In this document: positions 46,683 through 57,048 of the stretch, in pieces
Numbering within the stretch: position 1 is the first letter of the stretch
Layout: each line of letters begins with the position of its first letter
Assembly (NCBI RefSeq): GCF_037325665.1
Contig: NC_090261.1
Coordinates: 20,057,825-20,121,824, forward strand
Direction of reading: 5' to 3'
Source: Littorina saxatilis
Lineage: Eukaryota; Mollusca; Gastropoda; Littorinimorpha; Littorinidae
Length of the DNA: 64,000 bases
Notes under the pieces: model-generated
What the model saw: only the letters and a program-made list of their open reading frames with translations
What the model was told of the DNA's origin: nothing
Database searches by the model: none
Translations under genes and position numbers: made by a program

Positions 46683-46697
46683 AAGTCGTATATAATA
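46139..46697 (-). mobile_element. Family-B element, copy 5 (inverted)
   Basis: Facing copies 3 and 4 across a short TATATAGATATATATA joint. It runs from ACTAGATGAATACCCGCTTC through CCCGGCTTTGCCGGG and TAAAAATAG repeats to CATCGCGAACACACAGACAC, a CA run and ACAAGTCGTATATAATA. Confidence 0.85.
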
Positions 46698-46698
46698 T

Positions 46699-46985
46699 AC
46701 TAGAGGAATACCCGGCTTCGCCGGGGTGAATCGCGAGACAGAGACAGACAGCGTGGCGGTTCACCACAATCACCTTTGAAGGCGAAGTCCTGTCAAACGG
46801 GATTGAGAATTTTAGAGCTTATTTCTTAGCCCTATATTATCTGCTGTGGCTTCTCAAATGCCAGAACATACAGACAGACAAAAGCCGCTAGACCACATCA
46901 CAAACAGAACTCTACAATACACAGGTTTTTGCCCACACACACACACAAACACACACACACACAGAGAAGCCGTATATATATATAT
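46699..46985 (-). mobile_element. Related short element with one mini-hairpin
   Basis: It starts ACTAGAGGAATACCCGGCTT with a CCCGGCTTCGCCGGGG hairpin, then GTGAATCGCGAGACAGAGAC, and ends in CACACACAGAGAAGCCGTAT. The ends resemble family B but the body is different, suggesting a sister family using the same termini. Confidence 0.55.
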
Positions 46986-47089
46986 ATGCATATCTATATA
47001 TCTATAAATATATAGAGATAGGTGAGAGTGTATTTTTCGCGTGGCTATAAATTGATTCGACCTTTTCACTTTGACAGTAAGAACAACTT

Positions 47090-47628
47090 ACGGGTGCAAG
47101 GGAAGCGTTGTGGACAGCGCAGTGGACAGCGCAGTGACATTCTAAAAATAGTAACTTACAAACGGGAAAGCCACACGAAGGAAGGGAGATAAACGCTAAA
47201 CACTGGAGAAGATAAGGAAGAGTTACTTATAATGGTGAAATGAACACAAAAACCAAAATCCGTTCAGCGCTGCGCGCTGAGAGCACGTGTTGAAATATCT
47301 CATCGATGATATTGTGTCCGGGGTGTTGCTGAATACGGTGTCCAAATTTGAAAAAGATCCACCGAGAACTTTGGCGTTGTGATGTGGTGTAGCGGCTTTG
47401 GTGTGTCGGTATGGGGGCCCGGGTAGCTGAGGTGGAACCAAAATCGGTTCTGCGCTGCGCGCTGAGAGCACGTGTTGAAATATCGACCAGGTTGTGTCCT
47501 GTCCCGGGTCTACCTGAATATGCCCACCAAATTTGAAGCAGATCCATCGAGAACTTTGGCCGTGCATCGCGAACTCACACACAGACAGACACACAGACAC
47601 ACAGACACAAGTCGTATATATATAGATA
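47090..47628 (-). mobile_element. Family-B element, copy 6 (with internal duplication)
   Basis: TCTAAAAATAGTAAC, GAGATAAACGC and the GCGCTGCGCGCTGAGAGCAC block occur. The last is repeated at 47265 and 47451 around a foreign TGTAGCGGCTTTGGTGTGTC segment. It ends CATCGCGAACTCACACACAG and ACAAGTCGTATATATATAG. The hairpin-rich end is missing. Confidence 0.7.
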
Positions 47629-47850
47629 TATATTGTATATTTTCATATATAATTATACAAAGTAGCTCTAGTATACCTATCTCTATAAATGTTATAAAGC
47701 AGTGAACATTTCTCCAGTACCTATCATTATAAATCTTATAAAGCAGTGTTTCCAAACTTGCAGACACAGGTTTTGGATGGATGGAAAAAGTGAGGGAATG
47801 AAAAGACGCTATCATATCGTCACAGTCACACAAGCAGCTGTGATCGAATC

Positions 47851-50690
47851 ATGGAGAGAATCAGCGTGGATTTGACAGAACAGGATGCACAGTCATGGAG
47901 GCAAATCAGGCTGGAGCGAAATATGTCCACTGATACTAGCGTTGCCATCTGTCTCATGAAAATGTAAGTCACTCACCAGTTTAAGAGTTTTTTAATGAAA
48001 AGGTAAGAAGATAAATGTCTCAACTTCAGATAATAATTAGTATTATTATTTTATATTGTATTGTATTGTATTGTACAAACATCTGACATAGATAGAGCTG
48101 AAAACTGTGAATATGCAGTGCAGCATCTAAGGCTGGTTATTATAATGATACGATGTTCGTGATTATGTTGATTAAGATGATTGTAATCTATTTATAGGTT
48201 CACACTCTCAGCCATATCAGTAGAAGATCAGATGAGTATCTATTCTACACTCTTCAAAAAAAGTTAAGGATCACTTTTTTACAAGCACGCCACACAAAAC
48301 AGACAAGACCAAATTCTTTCATTTTTTAAAAAATTATATAATTGAACAACCAAGGAGTAATGACAAACAAAGCAAAGATCGAACGTGGCAGCGACAATTT
48401 AGCTAGAGTGTGTCAAACGTGACAACCCTCGAAAATGGAATTCACAACAATGTGAATCAGTGTCAATAACGCGCGTGCCCTCCGTTGTGTGCCAGGCATT
48501 CAACACATCGTTGGCGCATGGAGTGGATCAGGCTGCATATATGAATGCTCTGGGAACTCAATTCCACTCCTGCTGGAGCCATTGCAGCAGTTGACCCAGA
48601 TTGGCAGGAGGAGGGTGATGTTGCTGTACCCGACGACAAAGCTCGTCCCACATGTGCTCTATGGGGTTCAGGTCCGGGCTGTTGGCTGGCCACAGCATCC
48701 TGTTGACCCTGGCCTGCTGGATGAAGGTGTTTACAGCTGCAGAGCAATGGGGAGGTGCGTTGTCATCCTGAAGAATCGCACGAGGGCCGATCGCTTGGAG
48801 GGCTGGAACGACCAGGGGTTGCAGGATCTCATTCTGGTAGCGGACACCGGTCAAGTTGCCCACAACATGGTACAGAGGTGTCCTTAGACGTGTGCTGATC
48901 CCTCCCCAGACCATCACAGAGCCCTTGCCAAAACGCTGTCGTTCCAGAACAGCGCCTTCTGCGAAGCGCTCTCCACACTCGGATGCGATCATCAGCAGGT
49001 TCCAAGCAAAAGCGGGACTCATCTGTAAACAACACCTGAGCCCACTGCTGACGTTGCCACCTCACATGTTGAGTGCACCAGGCTCGGCGAGCTGCTCGGT
49101 GATTAGCAGTCAGGGTTGTTCCTCGGACTGGACGCCTTGCACAGAAGCCAAAGTTGTGTAAGCGGTTTCGGATCGTCTGACCACTAACAACAGTGTTGGT
49201 GGTAGCATGTAGGCGTTGCCTAATGTTGTTTGCCGTAGCCAATCTTTGTTGCATGGCCTGCCTCTGAATGAAGCGATCCTCTCTTTGTGTGGTGACTCTG
49301 GGCCGACCAGAACGTTGTCGCTCCTGCACTCTTCCAGTTGCTTGGAATCTCTGTTTTAGTCTGATGATGATGGAGGGAGCCACTGCAAGCCTCTGGGCCA
49401 CTTGCCTGGCAGCAACACCGTCTTGTAGCCATCCTATTGCCCTTCCTCTATCCAAATCGCTCAGTTTTCTTCGTGGGGGCATGTTGCTACTGTGCATAAT
49501 TGTGTCAGCGTGTCAACCTTTAAACACAAGCTGGTGAGCGATGTTCATAGCCAGGACCCTGTTGTAGCACGTGCATCACAACCTTTTGCCCTGGCATGCG
49601 TTCCGCAAATTTCATGGGGCTATAAAAAACATCCTTTTTCTTCCAAAATGCAGAAGCTTTTGAGAAGTCCAACAAAGGGAAATAACTCTGCCTGCCAAAC
49701 AAAATTCTAGGTCAAGACTCATTGTTCATTTGTTAATTCAAACACATTAATCTTTTAATTATTATGTCGATGGTTAATTTTTTGGCAATTTTTTATGATT
49801 AGATCCGTTTTTTCAACCGATCCTTAACTTTTTTTGAAGAGTGTATATATTATAGGTTTATTCACTTCATTCATAGGTGGACTTGCGAATAATGCCTGTT
49901 TCTATCTGTAAAATATCAAACTTCGGCAAAAAATAACAAAATGACAAATAACGTGTCATGTTTATTCTCTGCATTGTTGTTGCAGGTATAACCAACTGAG
50001 AGATGAGACCTACACATCACTGGCTTGCTCAAATTGCAAGAAGTCCATTCCGCCATCAGCAGCACTCTGTGCTGCCTGTAGCAGTTTTCCTGTACGCATG
50101 AGTAGGGTTTTATTTAGCTCAACGGATAGTGGTACCTCCACTGTAATTCCTCCTCAAATCAGAAATTTAGGTCTTTATAGAGAAAGGGAGTTTTATAATG
50201 GAGAACAAGATAATAATGAACATGTATTCACCAGAAAAATAGACAATACGTGTACAATGTAAAAACGAATACGGACTGGTTCTGATGCAAGGTCTTGATG
50301 GTTTTATCCCAGCGAAGCTGGAGGTATCCCACGAACGCTATACTGTAATCGACTTGAGAAATGTTCATGCCGATAATACATGATAAAGAAGGATTCTTTG
50401 TGCCTGGCTACGGGCTACAGTTCAAGATGGAAGTTCACCAAAAATTGGGACCATACCAACAAAAATACGGTGGGTGCAATAGGCGCCCCCATTTTTTTAG
50501 CATACGCCATCCAAGGCCGCTTTGGACGGGTAGAAATTCCGTAGTTTCCAAGTCTATGGATAAAAAGATTACGTCTCGGTCGAAAGTCTTTGACGTCAAT
50601 TAATGCATCATGACGTCATGCCTCCCTGTAGTCTTTTTCTCTTGCGCGGTGTGTGTGTGTGTGTGTTCATTTTGTGCACATGTGTTAGTG

Positions 50691-50749
<59 letters not shown>

Positions 50750-53088
50750 ACGTGCGTGCATGAGTCTGTACTCGTGTGTATGTGTGTGTGTGTGTGTTAG
50801 AAAGAGAGGGAGAGAGAGTGTGTGTGTGTGAATGTGTGTGTGCATGAGTTTGTGTGTATATGTGTTTGTTTGTAAAGGTGTGTGTGTCCGTCTGTCTATG
50901 TGCGTATTTGTTTGTTTGCTTAACGCCCAGCCGACCGCGAAGGGCCATATCAGGGCGGTGTTGCTTTGACATATAATGTGCGCCACACACAAGACAGAAG
51001 TCGCAGCACAGGCTTCATGTCTCACCCAGTCACATTATTCTGACACCGGACCAACCAGTCCTAGCACTAACCCCATAATGCCAGACGCCAGGCGGAGCAG
51101 CCACTAGATTGCCAATTTTAAAGTCTTAGGTATGACCCGGCCGGGGTTCGAACCCACGACCTCCCGATCACGGGGCGGACGCCTTACCACTAGGCCAACC
51201 GTGCCGGTCTATGTGCGTATGAGTGTGTGTTTTGTGTGTATGAGGTTTGTGTGTGTGTGTGTGCGTGCATGCATGTGTGCGTATGTACATGTGTGTGGGT
51301 GTGTTTCTGTTTGTATAAGAGAGATTGAGAGAGAGATAGTGGGTGTATGTGAAAGCCTCATGCCTTGGAAACACGAATACATGCATGCAAAAATATGAAG
51401 CTCGGGTGTCCGTTCGGCCAACAGCGAATAAAGTAACCATTTCAGCACTGACCCAAGACGACCCAACCGGGTCCCTAGCCCATTTCAGGTTTCCTCTAGC
51501 AGCCGGCAGCCAGCTGTCTACATCCCCCCCCCCCCCCCCCCCCTGCATTTTTATTTTTTATTTTCATACAAAGCCGGGTTTTCCCATGTAACATGCCCCT
51601 AATGGCTTTGCCATGAGGGCGTAAAACTTACATTTTCTCTCGTATGTGCGTGTGCGTAAGTGTATGTGTTTGTAAAGGTGTGTATGTCCGTCTGTCTATA
51701 TGTGCTAATGGGGGGGTGTTTTGTGTGTATAAAGTATGTGAGAGAGTGAGTGAGTGCCTGTGAGTGAGTGTACGTGTGTAACTTGGGGGGTGTGTGTCCG
51801 TGTGTGTGTGTGTTTGAGAGAGAGTAAGAGAGAGGTTTGTATTTCGCTGGGGTATGCAGTGCCTTGGCGTTGCACTTCTACTTAATTCATTGATTGATTT
51901 CATTTTCAGAGGAGCAATTTTCATGCAGACGATAACACCTCCCAGCATGTGTCCTCTGAAATGGAACAAGCAACTACCAGCACAGATCAGCAGCTTGGGA
52001 CATGCCAGCATTGCCAGAGGCAGCTACTTGCAACTGATAGCAGTTGTGCCAACTCTAGCATTGTGTGCAAGATATGCAGCCAGGCATTTTCTTCGTTCAA
52101 AGCTTCTGAAAATGCCAAGGATTCCCACCCCTCCTCCAGCCCAGCACAGGTTATAGCGGCAAATGATTTAAAGGCAGAGGATGATAAAACTCAGCGATTT
52201 GTGAGACGTTCTCAAAGGAGCAAGACCCAGATGATGGGTACCCACAACAGCAGGAAAGTGGTTACTAACAGTGGTAGTGATAGTTCTGAAGAGGACAAAG
52301 CGACTCTCAGTGCAAGTGATCCAAGTTGTGAATGTGAAAACACAGACGAAACTGGCCAGCAATGTGCTGTACCATTCGCTTCACAAAAGTCTTTGGATCA
52401 GCATGCAGCTGAAGTTTGTGCGAGGAACAGCTGTCGACCGTTTCAGTGTCAGTCGTGCAGTTCCAGCTACAGCACAGCCAGTCATCTGAAGGCGCACGTG
52501 CGGTCACACTCCGCTGCCTCCCCCTATCAGTGTGAACACTGTGGCCTGGTGTGTTCACAGTCTGACCAGCTTGAGCTACACGTGCTGTCACATGCTCAGC
52601 ATAAGCCTTTTACCTGTTCCGAGTGTTCATTGACGTTCACCAGAGCATCGTATTTGACTGTTCATGTACGCAATTCACACACTGGCGAGAAGCCCTACAA
52701 GTGTTCACAATGTGGTATGGCCTATGCTGATGCACGCAACCTCAAGGCTCATCTGAGAAAGCACACAGGTTAGAAAACATAGTGGGGGGTGGGGGAGGGG
52801 GTTGAAGGGGTAATAAAAACTATAACGTTAAAACATGTGGACCTCTTAATGCTTTCTTGCTTTGAAACCCCTAGTTCATCAACATAACATGGACTATGTA
52901 GTAGACGTGATTAGTTCACTCATGTTTGACTGCCGTTGTTGTTTTAGGTAAAACAAGAGGCGAAGCCTTCAAGGCTCACGCATAGATGTGTTTATCTATG
53001 GCTCACGTAAGAAATCGACAAACAGTAACACAAACTCAATCACTCCGTCACACACACACACACAGTACACACATACACACACACACAC

Positions 53089-53157
<69 letters not shown>

Positions 53158-54293
53158 GCATAGGTGAAACTGTGCAAGAAAGCGAGACACTAGATCTAGA
53201 TCTGTCTGTCTGCATGTAGCCTACTTACATGGACACGACTGCCAAATAGTCTCGGCCCGCTCAAAATAACAATCACCGAGACTTTCAGTAATTCCATCGC
53301 GTGACGTCTAACCCTCGTACGTCATAATGTGACGTCAATGTAATATGACGTCTTCAAATGTTAAAGTTTCTACCACAGACATACATACATACATACATAC
53401 ATACATACATACATACATACATACATACATACATACATACATACATACGCACGCACGCACAGACAGACAAAAGTTAGCATCGCATAGGCTACACTTCGTG
53501 AGCCAAAAATTACAATGAAATCGCCGACTGCAGAAAAAACATCATTTTTCAGATTTGTCTTTCTGCCATTTCTCTTTCAGGTGAGCAGCCTTTTCTGTGC
53601 CACCAGTGCGGCAAGTCGTTTGCAGAACGATCTACATTAGCTCGACATCGACGCCAACACAGCGGCGTCAAACCCTACAGCTGCAAGATCTGTGGGACCA
53701 AATTCACATGCTCCGGTTCTTTGAAGTACCACATGCGTCGCCACCAAGGCGTCAAGTTGTACCTCTGCGATGAATGCGGAACGTCCTTTACTTCGTCCAG
53801 TCATCTGGCACAGCATCGTCGAACACATCTGACTCTCCGGCCTTTCGCCTGTCTGGAGTGTGGCGCCACCTTTAAAAGGGCCCAGGCTCTGAGAACTCAT
53901 TCACTCAACCACGCAGGACAGAAAGTGGCCAGACGGCTGAAACAGTACGTGTGTGAATACTGTCAGGCTGTGTATACAAACAGTACAAACTTCACGCGTC
54001 ATGTTCGCGTTCACACAGGAGAGAAACCCTATGCATGTAGCGGGTGCGACGCAGCTTTTGCCCAACCTGGTGATCTAAAAAAGCACTTCAGAATACACAC
54101 TGGAGAAAAACCTTTTTCGTGTGTGCACTGCTGTGCTCGGTTTAGGCACTCAAGTGGCCTCACTGTACACCTCCGCATCCACAGTGGTGAGAAGCCGTAT
54201 AAATGTGAACACTGTGACTCTGCCTTTGTGTCTTCAAGCAAACTTACTTCTCATGTACGAAGTCGACACAAGTCTGTTTCTGTAGACATTTGA
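47851..54293 (+). CDS. C2H2 zinc-finger protein, 12 fingers (four coding exons)
   Basis: Probable nuclear DNA-binding protein of 596 residues. Exons 47851-47963, 49986-50091, 51910-52768 and 53581-54293 join in frame at GT-AG borders (phases 2, 0 and 1). The ATG is the first after an in-frame TGA at 47791. Exon 1 encodes SWRQIRLERNMSTDTSVAIC. Exon 2 carries C-x2-C-x10-C-x2-C (Cys52, 55, 66, 69) and exon 3 a second paired-CxxC module (Cys105-129), then a Ser/Glu-rich linker. Fingers 1-4 start near residue 251 in exon 3 and fingers 5-12 fill exon 4. The last intron cuts the linker HTG|EQPF exactly. Most linkers are TGEKP-like; the linker after finger 8 is long (AGQKVARRLKQ). No KRAB, SCAN or BTB domain is visible. 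Intron 1 holds a dead Tc1 element in antisense; intron 2 a SINE. Target genes are unknown. Confidence 0.92.
48248..49843 (-). mobile_element. Tc1-type DNA transposon, 1.6 kb, broken
   Basis: Terminal inverted repeats CACTCTTCAAAAAAAGTTAA and its inverse lie directly inside TA dinucleotides at both ends. The length and the single transposase on the minus strand fit a Tc1/mariner element. It sits in intron 1 of the zinc-finger gene, antisense to it. The near-perfect ends suggest a fairly recent insertion. Confidence 0.92.
48558..49497 (-). pseudogene. Tc1-like transposase, frameshifted
   Basis: The N-terminal half (from ATG at 49497) has a helix-turn-helix region (DLDRGRAIGWLQDGVAARQV), an RSGRPRVTT AT-hook-like linker and TDESRFCLEPADDRIRVW with the first catalytic Asp. 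The frame changes near 48960. The second half reads RFGKGSVMVWGGI, QDDNAPPHCSAAVNTF (second Asp) and WPANSPDLNPIEHMWDEL (Glu). Exactly 34 residues separate the second Asp and the Glu, giving the DD34E pattern of Tc1. With one frameshift it is presumed inactive. The stop lies at 48558. Confidence 0.92.
50640..50910. repeat. GT-rich impure microsatellite
   Basis: GT runs with GAGA and TGCA interruptions, up to the 3' tail of the following SINE. Intronic to the zinc-finger gene. Confidence 0.92.
50914..51209 (-). repeat. SINE-gamma, full length, tRNA-derived
   Basis: On the minus strand the head reads GACCGGCACGGTTGGCCTAG, TGGTAAGGCGTCCGCC (A box) and GTGGGTTCGAACCCCGG (B box). A body with TGACTGGGTGAGACATGAAG and GACTTCTGTCTTGTGTGTGG follows, ending CGGTCGGCTGGGCGTTAAGC plus an AAAC-type tail. 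The intact promoter boxes and tail suggest a young copy. It lies in intron 2 of the zinc-finger gene, antisense. Confidence 0.88.
51215..51850. repeat. Impure GT/GA repeats and a poly-C run
   Basis: TGTG-rich patches at 51215-51340 and 51640-51835 flank a unique stretch with a C run at about 51525-51543. Nothing coding is supported before the exon at 51910. Confidence 0.7.
53053..53151. repeat. CA microsatellite
   Basis: Near-pure CA run in intron 3 of the zinc-finger gene. Confidence 0.95.
53379..53470. repeat. CATA then CGCA/CAGA microsatellite
   Basis: About 17 CATA units, then GCACGCACGCACAGACAGAC. Intronic. It is preceded by TGACGTCTAAC, GTGACGTCAATG and ATGACGTC phrases at 53302-53352. 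Confidence 0.95.
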
Positions 54294-54414
54294 TGCTAAG
54301 ACTTGATACAAAGTGTGACTTTTTGTGTGTAAGAAGAAAAAGGACTTAACGCTTTTGCAAAGCTCTGTGAAAGTGTAAATGTTTCTGGTTAATGATAAAA
54401 AAAAAAATTCCATA

Positions 54415-54420
54415 AATAAA
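54415..54420 (+). promoter_or_regulatory. Polyadenylation signal of the plus-strand zinc-finger gene
   Basis: AATAAA about 120 bases after the stop codon, following an A-rich stretch, with a TTTGTT-rich downstream region. Confidence 0.75.
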
Positions 54421-54429
54421 ATTATTTGA

Positions 54430-55304
54430 ATTTTTGATTCCTGCTTTTGGAATTTACTTTAGCAGTCTGCTTATTTTGTTGGTCTTTTTGTTTTGTTTTG
54501 CATGTGTGTTTGTATGTGTGAAGGGGGAGTTGATGTTCAGCTTACCTCACTGTCATATTACATATTTATTGTGAAAACTAGAACATTTCTTTGCATCCCA
54601 AATTATGCTTGAGTGGGATTAATTTTCAGTGTGTAGAATTCTGTATAAGGGTTAGTAGAAAGAAGATTAAATTGGATTTCTCGAACCATCAGTTCTGTTA
54701 GTCAACTTAGTGATAGGAATACTATGTTTGTGAATGATTTTGGAAGAGCCTCTTACACCTCTCTTTCAGCTTATTTATTATCAATTCATGTACACATGGG
54801 TGGGAGCCCAAAATGTTGCCAGGACTGAACATTTTGGAAGGCCGGGGTCCCGGGGGAAGCGCCCTTGCTGGGGGGTCTAGGGGGGCAGTGTCCCCCAGCC
54901 GAAAATGAATTTTAGCATTTTAGTGAGGGTTTAGGTGGCCTCTCCTGACTTTAAATCAACAAACTTTTAAGAGATGCATAATATATAAATCTTGTAAACG
55001 TGAAGGTATTTGTAACTGACCAGCTGAAAATGAATTTTAGCAATTCAACAGGGGCTATTTGAGCCTCTCCTGGCTTTAAAACTGAAAACAGCTAACAAAC
55101 AAAATAAAAAAATTGGGGGGTGGGGGGATAAATGCACAAAATCAAAAACCTCTTTACTTGAAGATCATACAGCACCTTTAGATGCTTCATATCTGGTAAT
55201 TCATAGAAACTTGGTGTTCAAAACTATAGTTGAACTGGAACTGTATCATGTTGATAAGAGAAGGGTAATTATATGGTGCTGCATTTTGGTGTAGCTGCAG
55301 GAGT

Positions 55305-55338
<34 letters not shown>

Positions 55339-56250
55339 TCACGGACCGACACACACACACACACAAAGAGTGAGAACGCCATCAACTCAATATGATCATA
55401 CAGGTTTATTGCAAAGATACATCATCTGAGGTACAAAACTCAACACCACTAGCTCCTATCCAACAGCAGAGTGAAGAGTTGAAACGATTATGTTGTAAGT
55501 TTGGTAGACCTATTTTATGAGAGTCTTGTCCGCCTCTAATGGTAAAAGCACACTCCTTCCCATGTTAACAACTCGGGGCACCATCTCAGATCTTTCCAGG
55601 CTAACATGGGATAAGACCATCCGTCAACTTTGGACACATACTCATACTTCTTCTTGTCGATCGCCTTTGTCGGCATACTCAACCTCAACTGCATGTGAAG
55701 CCTGGAGTTTTGATTTTTGGTATGTGTTCAAAATGTACAAAATCAATTCCTACAAAATTCCTTCCCTGCAGGGAAACCAGCCAGGATGTTGATTTCTGGA
55801 ATGTCTGCAAGTTGAGGGATGTTCTTATCCAATCTAAAAGCCTGGGCAGATGTGAGATGGTGAGCCAAACGGCTTTCACGGGAAGGACTGTTGCGTCAGC
55901 CGACAAGAAATAATCAGCCACAGTGCACGCCGACTGGCTGATGACTGAACCTGTGATTCAGATGCTGACTTCTTGGTTGCACAGCAAAAGAAAAGGCTGA
56001 GAAAGTAGTGTACAGTGGACCCCAGTGGATCCACAAACTTATTCTCCAACCCCAGAAGTACAGTATAAAAAGAAGTAGTCTACGATCATTACATGGGTGA
56101 TACAATTGGCCATTGGGCTTTTTAAAAGAAGCCGATGTTACGAAAAATAAAATGTGTAATTCTTGGAAATTGTTCACTGGAAGTATTCGATAATTATGCA
56201 ACCATTTGATAAATTCGAAATTGTATACATCACTCAAAACCTTTGGAATG
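54430..56250. other. Gene-free stretch between convergent genes, decayed repeats
   Basis: A direct repeat of GAAAATGAATTTTAGCA-T with GCCTCTCCTG-CTTTAAA occurs at 54899-54955 and 55023-55080. A GC-rich patch, GGGGGGTCTAGGGGGGCAG, lies near 54871. A CA run at about 55305-55362 is interrupted by CTGTCACGGACCGAC. The rest is not recognised. No exon is supported. Confidence 0.5.
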
Positions 56251-56253
56251 AAT

Positions 56254-56737
56254 AACAAGTCGCGTAAGGCGAAATAACATTTAGTCAAGCTGTCAAACTC
56301 ACAGAATGAAACTGAACGCACAGCATTTTTTCACCAAGACCGCATACTCGTAGTTTTGTCAGTCCACCGCTCATGGCAAAGGCAGTGAAATCGACAAGCC
56401 AGAATTGTGCGGTAATGGTCGCGCTGAGCAGGATAACACGCTTTTCTGTATCTCTATTCTTTTTGGCGTACTGAGTTTGTTTTTAATCCAAACATATCAT
56501 ATCTATGTTTTTTGAATCAGGGACCGATAAGGAATAAGATGAAATTGTTTTTAAATCGATTTCGGAAAATTAATTTTAATCATAATTTTCATATTTTTAA
56601 TTTTCAGAGCTTGTTTGTAATCCAAATATAACATATGTATATGTTTTTGGAATAAAAAAATGACGAAGAATAAGATGAAATTGTTTTTGGATCGTTTAAT
56701 AAAAAAGTAATTTTAATGACAAGTTTCCGATTTTTAA
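56254..56737 (+). repeat. Family-A repeat, copy 5, 5' part
   Basis: Begins AACAAGTCGCGTAAGGCG and runs through the AT-rich body to GATTTTTAA, where a TTAA-flanked element interrupts it. The 3' part resumes at 59767. Confidence 0.85.
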
Positions 56738-57012
56738 CCTTTGCCGGATGCCGCTTTTGACTACACACTCCCGACGATGCGGGTTTGTCTGAACCCATAC
56801 ATTTGAAAGAGGGTTTTTACCGTTTATTCCTCTAACGACGATGCGGGTTTGTCTGAACCCATACATTTGAAAGAGGGTTTTTACCGTTTATTTCTCTAAC
56901 GACGGGGTGGGTTCAGGGAAACCCACAGCGCTACTTCAGTGGGTGCATCGAGTTTCTCCCTTCACCGACCTCTTGCAGGGGAGGGAGAGGGGGAGGGAGA
57001 GACTGAGAGACT

Positions 57013-57048
<36 letters not shown>

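Noticed and set aside
51128-51209. tRNA gene (also at 7080, 8085, 25728, 35925, 59690 and 60215)
   Set aside because: A and B boxes are present but the cloverleaf arms do not pair properly, and each is joined to a SINE body.
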